Positions 44,676-56,247 are shown, counted from the stretch's first letter. The stretch is DNA of 64,000 nucleotides from Varanus komodoensis (GCF_004798865.1 NW_025336416.1:2341172-2405171), one strand, 5' to 3'. Notes: generated by a model not told the origin, from the letters alone. Translations and numbers: made by a program.

Positions 44676-44720
44676 GATTAGATTAGATTAGATTAGATTA
44701 GATTAGATTAGATTAGATTG
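44676..44720. repeat. (GATTA)n pentanucleotide microsatellite
   Basis: About eight or nine GATTA units, preceded by imperfect units from 44657. Each unit contains TAATC on the opposite strand, the core recognised by K50 homeodomain proteins. Confidence 0.95.
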
Positions 44721-44994
44721 ATACAGGGACCCCACCAATCCTTGATTAGTTTCCCTACAATATTTCACAGGGACTGCATAAGTCTGTGAGGGTTAAATTG
44801 AGTCTGGGGTAGACAGAATGAAGGAAGAGGGGAAATTTCCAAAATAGCTTGGGCAGTAAAAGGAGGGGGGATCATTAGAGACTTTCTTCCCCCCAGCCCT
44901 GTTTCCTTCTCCATCCTTTCCCTTCCCAACACTTTTCTTAGGATGAGCTGTTCCGGCCTTGGAGTCATGCCTCAGAGTCTGTTTGTATGGTTCC

Positions 44995-45040
44995 TTCCCT
45001 CCCTCCCTCCTTCCTTTTCTTCTTCTTTCTTTTTTTTCTC
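44995..45040. repeat. Pyrimidine-rich low-complexity run
   Basis: CCCT/CCTT units pass into TTTCTTCTTCTTTC and T runs. Confidence 0.85.
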
Positions 45041-45049
45041 CCCCTCTTC

Positions 45050-45640
45050 CTCAAAGGCAACCTAATAAAATGACAAAGATTATACAGCTAAAGTTTGCAA
45101 AGGCTCTGAAGGAAACAGGGCTTGTGCTATAATGTCACATTATCAGATAGGTGTTGATTAGCTTGCAAAATCTTATAGGAAGTTCCTCCTGCTCAACTTT
45201 TTTCCTCTTTCTCTTCCCTTTTTTCCATTTGGAAACCAACTTCCTTTTGATATTTGACTGCTGTCTGCTTTTCTCCTCTCTGCACTGGGCTTTTATTAGT
45301 CTCCTCTGTCATTCTGATTTCTTTACAGGCTGGGTGTGCAACGAATCCCAGCTCTCAAGCACAGCACTTAAACCAGTTTCCTATTAAAACATAGTTGAGC
45401 CAAAGCTTGGTTGTGGATGGTTTGGTCAAACACTTTGCCAGGTGAATATAATCTCCTTTAAACTCCAGCCGACTAAGGGCCGGCTGCCAAACTGGATTCA
45501 AACAAGACCAGCCTGGCATTAAAAAGTTATGACAAGAGGGGCTCCTTTGGGTTCTGAATGGAATTGCTTCAGACAAGCTACCAAGCTGTTAACACTAACA
45601 TGCCCTAAATCTAAAACAAGGCCTGCTATTTCTTTAAAAG
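45050..45640. other. Candidate conserved non-coding block
   Basis: About 0.6 kb of unique sequence, with CACATTATCAGATAGG (GATA-like), TTGATTAGCTTGCAAAATC and ATTAAAAAGTTATGAC. No repeat or coding signature was seen. The TTCTGATTTCTTTACAG at 45313-45329 looks like a splice acceptor, but no exon can be supported after it. Confidence 0.3.
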
Positions 45641-46170
45641 AATTCACTTTAAAAAAAACAGAGAGAGGGATGCCCTAAACCCAAGATCCATGAATGATTG
45701 TCCTGAGCAAAGCCCTTTCCCTGCCCCTGATCTGGTCCTTCTTTTTAGCATCAGGAACATGCCTGCAATGTATAACCGATCTGAGAAATAGATTTTATGC
45801 CATCTTGTTTGATTACCAAATTTCAAGATTTGGTAACCAACCTGAAAGCCTTTATAGCTTTGGGTCTGATGTAAGATGGCTGCTGATCTTAATGACTTTA
45901 GAAGGGGTTGGGTACATTTGTGCAGGAGCAGGCTACAAGTCCTGAGGACTGTATGCTAGCTCTGGAATCAGCAGCTGGGGAACATGAGCAGCAAGGAACT
46001 GTTGCACTCATATACTGCTCATGAGATTCCAGTGGCCACTGTGTCCAAAGACTTCTGGTCTTGATGGAATCCAGGTTCCTCTTATGTTTCTGTGAACTTG
46101 TCCCAGGATTTATGGCGGTGCAGAGGAAGCTGTTTGTGAAAAACGTTATCTACACATAGTTTTATTATTC
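45641..46170. other. Unassigned non-coding sequence
   Basis: Nothing recognised. Confidence 0.45.
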
Positions 46171-46280
46171 TGATATTGGCTTAACTCTTGTGGCTTCTTC
46201 CAAAGAATTCTGGGAACTACTGTTTGATAAGGTAGTAAGAATTCTCTGTTAGAGATCCCCAAATCCCTTACACATCCACA
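46171..46280. mobile_element. Partial palindromic MITE-like repeat
   Basis: CAAAGAATTCTGGGAACTAC, TGTTTGATAAGG and TTAGAGATCCCCAAATCCCT follow a reptile hairpin repeat of the style AAAGAATCCTGGGAACTGTA GTTTGTTAAGGG. One arm only; from memory. Confidence 0.5.
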
Positions 46281-47405
46281 GTCGGGAAGGGAATAACCTG
46301 CAACCAATTTGTATTTGTATCAGAGGTATGTCCACTGAGAGTTGCATAATCTCATTTTTGTGGCTTCAGTGGGGACTAGGCAGTTGTCCTGTACATGCAG
46401 AACAAAATTACAGAGCTTTTCTACCAGGGAGAATTCTGCTTGCTTTGATTGATTGTTTTTTAATAAGATGAATTTACCAACATTTACAAATTCTTTCATA
46501 AATAGGATGGAACATAGTGAAATAAAAATAATCATGTTATGAGAGAAAGTGGCATGGACAAATTGGTCAATCCAGGGCTTGCAGTGTTTGGCCTGAGTTC
46601 CTGTGTATTCAACCATATCATTGTTGAATTATGCCCCCCCCCCCCCCCCAACATCTGGGAATAGAAGGGTAAAATTCCAATTCATTTTCCCAACTTGGTC
46701 CCATGGATTCCATTCCATCAATTCGTATGCTGTCTCAAGAAAATGTGAGCAAAATCAAAACCTCCACTTTGCAATTGGCTCCGTTTTACACAAATTGCAC
46801 AAATTTGCACAAACTACAGAGCAGAGGACTTCCGTACAAATCTGAAATTACTGTTCAACTCATGATGAAGTGAGTAAGGAGAGCTCTCCCATCCTTACCT
46901 TAAATGACATAACAAGAGAAACAAGAAGCACAAGAACTTGAATATAACAAGCCCACCCCAATTCGTGAAATGTACATAATTTGTGCAAATTTGTGAAATT
47001 TGTTATAGTAGAAACACATAGTTCCTGGATCCAAATTGCACAAATATTCCAACAAAACCTTCATAAAAAACCTGACTTGGCTTTGTTTTGACTGTCCAGT
47101 ACGAATGTGTTGAAAGGAAGCTCAGAAGGAATGGGATTGCCTGTGTCTCATTGTCCCTAAAGGGAGAAAAGAAGCTCCTTGCCATCAGATCGGTTATCTA
47201 GAAATACTCTCCATAGACTTCTGGGTTTGCACGCTAGTTTTCATGGTGGCCATTCAGAGCTGGTGGGTTGCATCAAAAGTTTCTTTGTCTCTAGAAGAAT
47301 GAACTTCTTCTAAAGAAAGACATCCTCCAAGAATAACTTTGGATTCAGCGGCAAACCCTCATCTTCTGTTGCAAAGGGTCAGTCCAGGTACAATTATTCT
47401 ATTGC
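46281..47405. other. Unassigned; C run at 46634-46649
   Basis: A C run of about 16 lies at 46634-46649. At 46780-46820 and 46970-47010 words such as TTGCACAAATTTGCACAAAC and TTTGTGCAAATTTGTG recur in opposite orientation. This may be an unplaced palindromic or diverged repeat. Confidence 0.45.
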
Positions 47406-47595
47406 CTATTCGTTCATTGTATTTATATCCCACTTTTTTCCTTCCATGACAGCTTGCACGATTCTCCTCCTCACAACAAGCCTGCGAGGCAGGTGGGGCT
47501 GAGAGCAGAGACTGGCCCAGAGTCTCCCAGTGAGCTCCATGGGTGAGTGGACTAGAACCCGGATTGCCTGAGTCCTTAACCGCTATAGCTCTCTT
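47406..47595 (-). mobile_element. MIR-like SINE, minus strand
   Basis: TGTATTTATATCCCACTTTT, CCTCACAACAAGCCTGCGAG, AGTCTCCCAGTGAGCTCCAT and AACCCGGATTGCCTGAGTCC are the reverse complement of a near full-length MIR-like SINE. Confidence 0.85.
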
Positions 47596-48794
47596 ATGTA
47601 GATTGGCTTGCTAACACCCAGTTAAACCATCTTCCTCTTAGTCTTTTGACAGTCTTTTTCAGCAGCTTCCCTTTTATTTAACAAGTCATCTCTAGCAGTC
47701 TACTGAAAGAATTTCAGGATCTTTTTTTCCCCTCCTGGGTCGTGAAACTGTGCCAAGATAAAATCTGTTGGGCCCCTTCATTGACTTGATCATCTCCAAA
47801 AAGTAATGTCCCCCCCACACAGAAATATCACCCTGTCATTTTCTAGTGCAGGAAAAGCCCCCAGGAGGGCAGCTGATAAACTCCTAAATGGTGATCTCTG
47901 ACCACAGCGGGGAAGCTGGAGGCATTCAATTCCAATGTGAACTGACCTGTTATGCCCCTCTCAGACTAATGTGTGGATTGTTAGATTTTGCACTTCTTAG
48001 GAAATTGTGGTGGAGGCTTTGGCTCAATAGAAACACGCGAAAACATGTTCTAAAATGAACTTGGAAATATCATGTCAACATGCATATTTACAGAGAAAAA
48101 TATCTATTGAAATGCATATTCAATGTCCACTTCCATGCATTTTCCAATCACACATTAATGCAAAAGTGGGATAAAACATGTGCAAACATAGAGGCCTATT
48201 CTGCCATCCCTGGACCACAACATGGTGGTAGGTTTCAGACATTTCCCTTGGGTTCTACAGTCCAAGACTCTTAGGTATCAAGGTGGTGATACCAACACTG
48301 AATGTCAGTGCCACTGGCCCCATCAGTCCAATGCACTATGTCATTAATTGAAGTAACCCCACCTGTTCTGGCTGTAAAGTATATAAGAGTCTTTTATGTA
48401 AGAAGGGTCTTCATATATATGTTTTCTTATTCGTCTTTCTTATTCTTCTAATATATAGATGTGCTAAACGAAAAGCAGGAAGGAACACAGATATACATTT
48501 TAAAATAAAACATTTGAACTATAAAGTATTATAGTATAGATTATACTATATCTATAGTATAGATTATAATAATCACACTGCAATAATGCTGGTGTATACT
48601 GACTTTTTAGAAAACGTCTGTAGAGATCTTTGAAAAAGATGTGTCTCCAAGATGAATCCAGCAACTCATACCAGCTCTGATATGCAGTGGCTTATAAATT
48701 ACATTTATGATTGGGTATTTTATCTATATATAATAGATGTCAGTTGTATGCATTTTGTTAGTGTCTAGAATCAAGGTTTCTCACTGTTGAAAGT
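47596..48794. other. Unassigned; AT-rich inverted words at 48520-48575
   Basis: TATAGTATAGATTATACTAT followed by ATCTATAGTATAGATTATAA gives an imperfect AT-rich hairpin. At 48020-48185 ATGCAT-rich words recur as at 35900 and 41510. No gene recognised. Confidence 0.45.
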
Positions 48795-48904
48795 GTGCCA
48801 TCTTGGTGGGCATGTCATGAGCGGAGCCGGCTGGAGCCAGGGGTCAGACTAGATGGCCTGGGAGACCCCTTCTGAATCACTCTGTTTCTATGTTTCAATG
48901 TTTC
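48795..48904 (+). mobile_element. CR1 3' end, TGTTTCTA-tail subfamily
   Basis: GGCATGTCATGAGCGGAGCC, GGTCAGACTAGATGGCCTGG and CTGTTTCTATGTTTCAATGT form the sense copy of the tails at 30891 and 35099. Confidence 0.88.
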
Positions 48905-49050
48905 TTGGGGAGTGTCTCAAAAGTCTTCAGCTTTACAAAAGAAGCAGAAGTTCTAGTCATTCATTAAGGATCCAAGGGTCAGAGTTCTCAATGTTAACCT
49001 TTCAAGTTCTTTCTGCTGTTGGCCCAACCCCTGAAGAAAGTCCCTATGTA
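48905..49050. other. Unassigned short spacer
   Basis: No recognised feature. Confidence 0.4.
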
Positions 49051-49312
49051 TTGTTATTGAGGTTATGTGTTGCCAAGTCATCCTTGACTTATGGAGACCC
49101 TATGAATGAAAGCCCTTCAGAATGTCCCGCCCAGAACAAGTCTATTCAACTCTCCCAAGTTCAAGGCTGTGACTTCCTTGATAAAGTCCATCCATCTCAT
49201 TGCTGGTCTTCTCCTCTTCTTCTATCTTCCACTTTTGCTGGGATGATCCCCTTCATCAGGGAGTTTTGCATTCTCCTGATGGACCCAGAGGGTAACAGCC
49301 TCGGTTAGATTA
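49051..49312 (-). mobile_element. RTE-group LINE 3' end, minus strand
   Basis: TTGTTATTGAGGTTATGTGT, TGACTTATGGAGACCCTATG and TAAAGTCCATCCATCTCATT match 36926-37140 and the reverse complement of 14090-14330. Confidence 0.8.
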
Positions 49313-49549
49313 TGTTTTGCTTCTACCCTATATATTACAGAGGGCTGCAATGTTTTGAAGTGCTTCAAGGAATCAGAGCTTAAACTCCAGAGACTGTCAC
49401 TGCATTCCATGGGTTGGTTCTGTTTGTACTCCATTTTTTTCTGGTCCAGAATAAGTCAGCAACTTGGACCACTTCTGAGACATCCTGTCGACATAGCTGT
49501 TCACAGAAGTGGACAAGGTATGTTGAACTGACTGCTTGAATACCGAGGA

Positions 49550-49745
49550 GAGCCAGTGCATTGTGGTGGATGGAACACTGGATGTAGACTCAGGAGATCC
49601 AGGTTCCAATCCCCATTCTGCCATGCATCTCCTTGGGTGACTTTGGGCCAGTCACTCTCAGCCAAACCTGCCTCACAGGGTTCTCGTTACGAGGATAAAA
49701 TGGAATGTTCTAAGCCACGTTGTGTTCTATAATTCACATAACAAA
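49550..49745 (+). mobile_element. MIR-like SINE
   Basis: AGCCAGTGCATTGTGGTGGA, GATCCAGGTTCCAATCCCCA (B-box region), TGGGCCAGTCACTCTCAGCC and GAGGATAAAATGGAATG follow the MIR-like order over nearly full length. Confidence 0.85.
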
Positions 49746-50116
49746 CATGTAAGGTAAGACTAATTTCTCCAAGAATGCTTATTCATATTAAAAAGGGTGA
49801 TTCTTTTTCTCTCTGTGTGCATGATATATAGCATAGACTCTATTCCCATGTTCAAAATAAACCTGTGTTAGGGACATATTTGCTGGCTTTCTATTACTTG
49901 TTTAAAAGTAACTGCAGACCTTCAGGGTGAAAAGTTTTGGTCCTGCTGTGAAAATCTTATAAAGATGCTTCTCTTGAAGTCACAAAACAGAAGAAGCAAT
50001 TATGGACATTAAACATATTGCAAAAGTGACATTAAATTAGGGTTCTCCTGTCCTTTCTTGTTTACCACCATTACCAAATCCTTTGTTTCATTTATTTTTT
50101 TAACTGACCCTTTTAA
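49746..50116. other. Unassigned non-coding sequence
   Basis: AT-rich unique sequence; nothing recognised. Confidence 0.4.
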
Positions 50117-50151
50117 GTTACTGTTACTGCTACTGTTACTGTTGTTACTGC

Positions 50152-50197
<46 letters not shown>
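50117..50197. repeat. (GTTACT)n-like then (AAT)n microsatellite
   Basis: GTTACTGTTACTGCTACTGT passes into about 15 AAT units from 50152. It yields leucine/isoleucine runs in translation that are not genes. Confidence 0.95.
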
Positions 50198-50229
50198 TTT
50201 TCCCATCATTGTTGTTTCTGACTGTCTGA

Positions 50230-50580
50230 AAAACTTACATTTTAAGGACAGAATCCAACATGATTGACCATTTCATGTGCAAGTGATTTAATACATGTGT
50301 TCGCCCCACAAAAATTGGAGACCGGAACACTCCCTGTGCTTCGCATTGCCATGTCACTCATCTGATGTATCATTTTAGATGAAGAAGAACTATAATAAAG
50401 AATGAAGTGCAGCTTTTCCATTTGAAAAGAGGTGTTTATTGCTTTACATTCCCCCGTCAAAGCTAAAATGTATTGCAAGTTAAAGCACATAGCAAGAGAT
50501 GGCCTGCAATCTGCAGAGAGAACCGGGAAATAAATATTCAAGCGATTGCTGTTTCATTTATATAATACAGCAAGTGGCAA
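50230..50580. other. Candidate conserved non-coding element
   Basis: Unique sequence with ATGTGCAAGTGATTTAATAC, CATCTGATGTATCATTTTAG, AATAAATATTCAAGCGATTG and other homeobox- or SOX-like words. No repeat and no coding signal. Conservation not tested. Confidence 0.35.
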
Positions 50581-51545
50581 CATGTTTTTTCTCTTTCTTT
50601 CCTACTTTGCTTCTAAAAATGCAATAATAGCCATAATCATTTCCCTGTGCCCTTATGAAGGTGGCTTATTTTCTGTTTCCACTTGTTGCTTTTAAATCCC
50701 AGCCACTTTGAATGGATGTTAGAGCAAAAGCAATTAATTTAGAATTGTTTTCAGGCCTCCACATGATTTCCCAACATCCTTTGTCTCACCGCCTCTTGCT
50801 GAGTTACATGAACGCACATTGCAGTCCAGCTGGTGGGTTCTCAACATCGTATTTTTTAAATTAGTTAAGGGCCACTTCAAGCTACAGCTGCACACAAATG
50901 CTATCTTAAAATGCTCCAACCCGTTTGTGAGCAGAGAAATAAATTACCCAAAGTTTTGTGGTTCGGCAAAGGTGGGTTTTTTGTTTGCTGGTTTGCTTCT
51001 TCTTAACAAGAGCAAAACTCTCACTATCGTTTCTTTTAGGCATGATGGAACATCACCCAGTTGTAAATTATCTTCATCACTATTCATCCAGTCTTCCATT
51101 GGCCATTTCTATTACCTAGGAAAGGCAATGAGCCAGCCTGCACTTTTCCAAGGATTCTGTCCATGTCCTAGATCTGTAGAAATTAATAAGCATCCTTCTT
51201 GGCATCCCCAGTGATGAAATACTCCTCACAGTGAGGTCAGTCTGACATTATATTGTCATCTTTCTAGCACCAGCTTAGACTTCCCTCCATTCTCAGCTGT
51301 TTGACAGCGTGTATGAAGAACCTGGATTTTCATTCTTGACTATGCAAAATCATTTCAGAGATGTGTATGTATTTGCATACAAAGTGTCTTTAGCTGTTGG
51401 GTCCAATAATTTATTTACTACTCTTTTTATAGTGCCCCATAGTCAAAGTCTTCAGGGTGGTTTACCCAGATTCACACACAAAACACCATGCCATTGTATT
51501 ACTTTTATTTTATTATCTTGATTATCATATTCTTTGCAAATGGTC
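50581..51545. other. Unassigned non-coding sequence
   Basis: No gene recognised; AT-rich sequence, possibly continuing the block to the left up to about 50960. Confidence 0.4.
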
Positions 51546-52150
51546 AAGGACTGATAGAAAGACCAGTAATGTTGGGCTGTACCCGGAGCTGGGTCCTCTC
51601 CTTCTGCCTTCCAAGCAGCAGAAAACTCTTTGGCAAAAGGCCCTTTATTTCCAGCATACAGCTAGCAAATGCATATCCAGGAGAGGAGGAGCCTCTGAGC
51701 ATGCACAGAGTGCTTTGTTGAACCCAAACTTGAAACTATTCCTGAGCATCCTCCATTTTGGGAACCCTTCTCCACTCCATTGCTCTGGGCCTGCCCCTCT
51801 GGAGAAGGAATCGCCTTCTAGATCTATGCAAGTTCTCTAGCTGGCTGTCCCTTCCCTCCTAACAAAAGTCAGGGGGTCAGGAATTGCACCAGGATCCTCT
51901 TGCTCCTCTCCCAAGTCCCCTCCCAGCATTTCTGAACCCTGTCCACTCCCAAGGTCTTCCTGAACATCTGGAAATGTCAGCCTTGAGATAACCCCCTTCC
52001 TCAGTCTTCTCTATGTCCACTGATCTCATTTCCAAGGCTTCACCATCCTCACCCAAAGAGTCAGGTCCACCCAGGCCCTGGAAAACCATGCCAAGGATAA
52101 CTGCCTCTTGCAGTCCCAGCAGCTCAGTTTTCATTTTTCAAGCCAACAAG
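51546..52150 (-). mobile_element. LTR-type retroelement fossil, 3' part with LTR-like end, minus strand
   Basis: It shares ordered blocks with 60561-61010: GATGTTCAGGAAGAC, GGAGGATGCTCAG and CTCTGTGCATGCTCAG, in sense orientation. An AATAAAGGGCC polyadenylation-like signal follows the last block, as in an LTR. It is probably a Gypsy-like element or another LTR retrotransposon. The copy is partial and old, with no intact protein. The family assignment is tentative. Confidence 0.45.
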
Positions 52151-53028
52151 CAAGGAAAGAAGGCAGGATCCTGGGAAAGTGCATGTTTGTGGTTCAGGCC
52201 TGGGATTTATTTCAAGTCTTCCTCTGTCTTTGCAAACTAGACTTTGCAGTTCTGAAAACATCTGCCTGTAACTCAGTATGCCAATTACTTAAGACACAAC
52301 CATCACACTGCATTTAAGAGGAAAGGAACTCCTAAGTGTCGACGTTTTCCATCATTAATATAGATGTGTTGGTATCAAAGCATCTTCTTTAATAATATAA
52401 TCAATGTTTGCTTGCAGAAGAAAAGAACCCTTTTTCAAATTCCCCACAGTTCTGATTTGGATTTAATTAACCCACTGGTTCTTCCCTGATTTTCCTAATA
52501 AACTTTTCAAAAGAGAAGCCTCCCAAGTGCCCAAGACTCTCTCTTTCATCTTGTCAAATAGAAATTCACTCATTTCCCTATGCCTGAGGGATCCTGGGGA
52601 AGAGTGGAGGGGTGGCAGAAGAATGTTTGATATTGATGCCTGGAATTCACCACTGGACTCAGTCTTGGCAAGAAACGGGAGCAGACAAAACAAACTGGAT
52701 GGCATGTGCTTATTTTGCAGATACGATTCAGCGGGCCATGGGGGCAGTGGGGTCTGTGAGCAAACACTCCTTGCATGGCCAGGGACCTCTGCAGCGGTGC
52801 AGAGCCATCCTCACTTCTTGCTGAAGGCCGGTTCTTGTGTGAGTGGCTGCCAGCAGGGGCTGGTGGCCCCAACCACAGGTCGGACTTCAAGGGAATAAAG
52901 TTCAGCACCATGGACGGCTGCTTAAAAAGCAGGAAACTGGGGTGGACGTGCTGCCCCAGTGACAAACAGAACCAGCATTGAAGCAGCTTTCTCATGAGAA
53001 ATATGGATCCTCTGGGTATGGATCTACG
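52151..53028. other. Unassigned non-coding sequence
   Basis: No recognised gene; chance frames only. Confidence 0.4.
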
Positions 53029-53605
53029 GGGCTGCCCTTGAAAACACTCTGGATACATCAGTTAGTTCAGAATAGAGCTGCCAGGATACTAACGGGGACC
53101 CACAGATATTCACATATAATGCCGGTCCTATATCACTTACACTGGCTACCAATTGAAACTGGGCCCAATTTAAGGTGCTGGTGATGACCTATAAAGCCCT
53201 AAACAGCTTGGGGCCTGGGTACCTGAAGGAGTGCCTTCTTCTCTATGTGCCCTCCCGGCCCTTGAGATCAGAGGTGGAGGTCCTTCTTCAGGAGTCCTCC
53301 TTGAAGGAGATTAGGAGGGTGGCTACCCGGAGGAGGGCCTTCTCTGCAGTGGCACCCCAATTGTGGAACACACTTCCCAGAGAGGTTGGCCTGGTGCCAA
53401 CATTTCTTTCAGCGCCAAGTGAAAACCTTTTTATTCTCCCACTATTGTAATGGCTAATTTGTCTTAATCTCTGGTTTTACCCCTATTCTGGATGCTGTGC
53501 TACTTTTACATTTATCTGAATTCTATTTTATTGTTGTTGTTGCTGTAAACCATCCTGAGATGTTTGTGATGGGACAGCATACAAAAGTTGCAAAAAAATA
53601 AATAA
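53029..53605 (+). mobile_element. L2-type LINE 3' end
   Basis: The translation shows IHQLVQNRAARILTGTHRYS, LYHLHWLPIETG, then across a frame break MTYKALNSLGPGYLKECLL, SSLKEIRRVATRRRAFSAVA and LWNTLPREV. The 3' UTR ends in AAATAAATAAAT, running into an AAGC microsatellite. This is the best preserved L2-type C-terminus in the window, though 5'-truncated. Confidence 0.9.
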
Positions 53606-53606
53606 A

Positions 53607-53651
<45 letters not shown>
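53606..53651. repeat. (AAGC)n microsatellite at LINE tail
   Basis: About eleven AAGC units follow directly on AAATAAATAAAT. They probably arose by mutation and expansion of the LINE tail. Confidence 0.97.
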
Positions 53652-53850
53652 TCCCTGAAATCTCAGAAGAATGGTGGAAATTTTCCAGCTGGACTATGAT
53701 GCAGCTGCTTTTTGAACTGGCCTGCAAGCTGACAGTGGAACTTACACAGTGTTCGCTGTAATATCCACAAGGCTCAAGAGTACTTCTCACTCTGTGGCAG
53801 CCTTGCTCATATTCCCCCATCCACCAGCCTGTTTCCTTTTCCCTTGCACA

Positions 53851-53902
53851 GAGAGAGACAGAGAGAGAGAGAAAGGGAGCGGGGGGGAGAGAGAGAGAGA
53901 CC
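53851..53902. repeat. (GA)n-rich low-complexity run
   Basis: GAGA repeats interrupted by GGGAGCGGGGGGG. Confidence 0.92.
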
Positions 53903-54754
53903 CATTCTGTGACCCATTGCCTCTTGGACCACCCTCTTTCAGTGGGCAAGTTTTGCAGAGCCTTTTTCCTCTCTTTGGTCCTGCAGAAACCTTTAGCTCT
54001 GCTCCTGTACTTCCAGCTATAATCCATTGGCTTCCTGGTTATGAATCTAATATTCTAGTAAAGAAACAATAAAACTCAACAAAGTAGGCCATTTTCTTTG
54101 GTCATGTATATTACAGAGCGCTTTGTGAAATCTGTTTTTCTCTTCTTTGCCCTGCTTCTTTCTCCTAATACATTATCATCTGACTTCACATGAACTGACC
54201 TTGTGATGGCCATCATCCAATTTCAGGTTTTTTATTTCAGGAACTGTGTAAGGTTCTTGGTACTGGCATCTCTGCGTGTTCAGCCTTGGGCCAACTCCCA
54301 ATTCATCCGCTCAGAAGACTTGGCTTTCATTATGGTGAAGGACCTCCAGTTGCTGGTATTTTTGAAGAAAATATCCTGGCTGCTTTTCTTGATATATGCA
54401 TGAAGCAAAAGGTACATCAGCAGAAAGAAGGACAAAGCATACAAGAGGATCCTACCCATCTTTAAAGCTAAGAGCTTCAGCCTTTCATTCTGAACCCTAA
54501 ATTAGATAAAGCACAGTTTTATGGACATCTATATCCCCTTTTTATGCTGCTCATGGAAGGGGCAAGAGGCGGCCCTCAGTGACACATGAAAGGATCCACT
54601 CACAAATATTTTCATTCTCCAAGTGACGCTTGGCATTTTATCCACATACTTTCCTGGAAGGAGCTTTCCAAACACAGGTTGGAAGGAATCCATCATGCTC
54701 TGAAAGGCCTGATCCACCAGGAAAGGGCCAGAAGAGGGAAGAAGAATGATCCTC
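53903..54754. other. Unassigned non-coding sequence
   Basis: No recognised gene or clear repeat. Confidence 0.4.
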
Positions 54755-54960
54755 TATGAGGAAACGTTAGAATGCCTGGACTTCTTAGCCTGGGGACGGG
54801 GGGATTAGTAAAAGGAGGCATGATAGAGGTGTGTGGAATTATTCTTGGTGTGGGAAAATAACAGCACCCAGGATCCTTCAAGGAAGCTGAACGGTGGAAG
54901 GGTCAGGACACATAAAGCAACTCTTTCTTCATGCGATGCATAGCCAAAGCAGGGTTGGGA
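54755..54960 (+). mobile_element. LINE 3' region (CR1-group), left of insert
   Basis: AAAGGAGGCATGATAGAGGT, GTGTGTGGAATTATTCTTGG and CTCTTTCTTCATGCGATGCA follow the CR1-group order upstream of the GATGGCC block. It resumes at about 55373. Confidence 0.6.
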
Positions 54961-55372
54961 CCCTTTTGGAATCTGTCCATCCAGCACCCACAGACTCCCC
55001 CCACACACACACATGGCCTGGTCCTGCAACGCGAGTTGAGCCAAGAAGTATGTGGACACTCATTGACCCCCGTTTGCACAGCCAGCAAGCATCTCAGCAG
55101 CAGCAGGACGCGGAAGAGGGATGTTTGGAGTCGGCGCGCCTGGCACCTTGCCCAGTAAGCAACCTTCTTTCCCACTCACTGCTGCTGGGACTGCAGTGCG
55201 CATGGGAAAGAGGCACGGCTTTTGCAGCACGTGGGGATGGCTTCCTGGCTAGCATCACACAAAACCTGGGTTCACTCTCCAGCAACCTGAACTCAGGGCT
55301 GCTGCAAAGCAGAGCAAGTCCAAGGAGCCAAGCTCATGGAATCTGACCCCAAACGGATCCTTCACACAAGCC
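54961..55372 (+). repeat. Unrecognised GC-rich repeat of about 0.41 kb inside the LINE
   Basis: It separates two parts of one LINE copy. Its right end, GGAGCCAAGCTCATGGAATC then CGGATCCTTCACACAAGCC, resembles GGAGCCAAGCTGAGGAAATC and AGATTCCTCACACAT at 56565-56620 and the minus-strand insert at 20869-21237. I do not know the family. Confidence 0.45.
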
Positions 55373-55660
55373 TAGTCAAAATACAGAGCTGTCTACCATA
55401 AGTTGTAGTGATGGCTGCCAGCATGTGGCTGCCTAGGGGTAAAACACTTTTGCAGAGGATGAGGCTAACAGAGGTACTAGTCCTTATGATTTTATGCTAC
55501 CTCCGGTCTCAGAAGGAACACGCCAGTGTAGGCCACAGTTTGGAGGGTGCTGTTGCACTTCTCTTCTGTTGTGGGTTTTCTGTAGACATCTGGGATGACC
55601 CTGGTGAACAGGCTAGATGGGTCTGATCCAGCAAAGCTATTCTTAGAAACAGGACCTGGC
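55373..55660 (+). mobile_element. LINE 3' end (CR1-group), right of insert
   Basis: GTAGTGATGGCTGCCAGCAT, AGAGGATGAGGCTAACAGAG, GGTGCTGTTGCACTTCTCTT and GGGTCTGATCCAGCAAAGCT are the CR1-group 3' end in order, complete to its terminus (ATTCTTAGAAAC). Confidence 0.78.
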
Positions 55661-56169
55661 ATCTGAAGAACTCCTTCAATACACCTGCATGCTTGCTGAG
55701 GCTGGCTCTGTCATTAGGTCATGGCAGCAAATGCAGGGCCTCTTCATCCATTCCCTGAAAGAGAGCAGGAAGAGAGATCCTCCCATTATTGCTGTCCAGT
55801 GACCAAAATTTCAGCAGGGACACCCCTGCATTCTGCTCTCACCCCCAGTGAGAGTGTGGGAGTTACGCTAAGGGTAATCTTGCTGTAATCTCTGAGCACC
55901 AATCCATCCCCAATGGGGGAAGGCATGGGGCAGATGCAGCCACCTTTTCTTCTTCATCCCAGGGCCAAGTGATAACAGAGAACCCGGCCCACCTGTAGAC
56001 ATCCTCTGTGGACAGCTCGCTGGGGAGTCATCCACCTGCCATGTTCTCCAGTTGCAGTTCCTCATCCCTGGACTAAATTATATTGGTGGTGGAAGAACAG
56101 AAGACTTTGTTATCACAGCCTCTGCTTAGTCTGAGCAGAAAACAACCTCAGATTTGTTGGAGTTAGTCG
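55661..56169. other. Unassigned non-coding sequence
   Basis: Nothing recognised. Confidence 0.45.
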
Positions 56170-56247
56170 CAGTGAGCAAGGAGTTCCACCTGATGCCCTT
56201 CTTGGCCCCTCGCAGCTCTACTGTTCTGTGATCCGGTGATTCTGTGT
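56170..56247 (+). mobile_element. CR1 LINE 3' terminus
   Basis: GAGTTCCACCTGATGCCCTT, CTCGCAGCTCTACTGTTCTG and GATTCTGTG are a short CR1 3' end with a degenerate ATTCTATG tail. Confidence 0.75.

Noticed and set aside
44657-44720. Interstitial telomere repeat
   Set aside because: The unit is GATTA, not TTAGGG.
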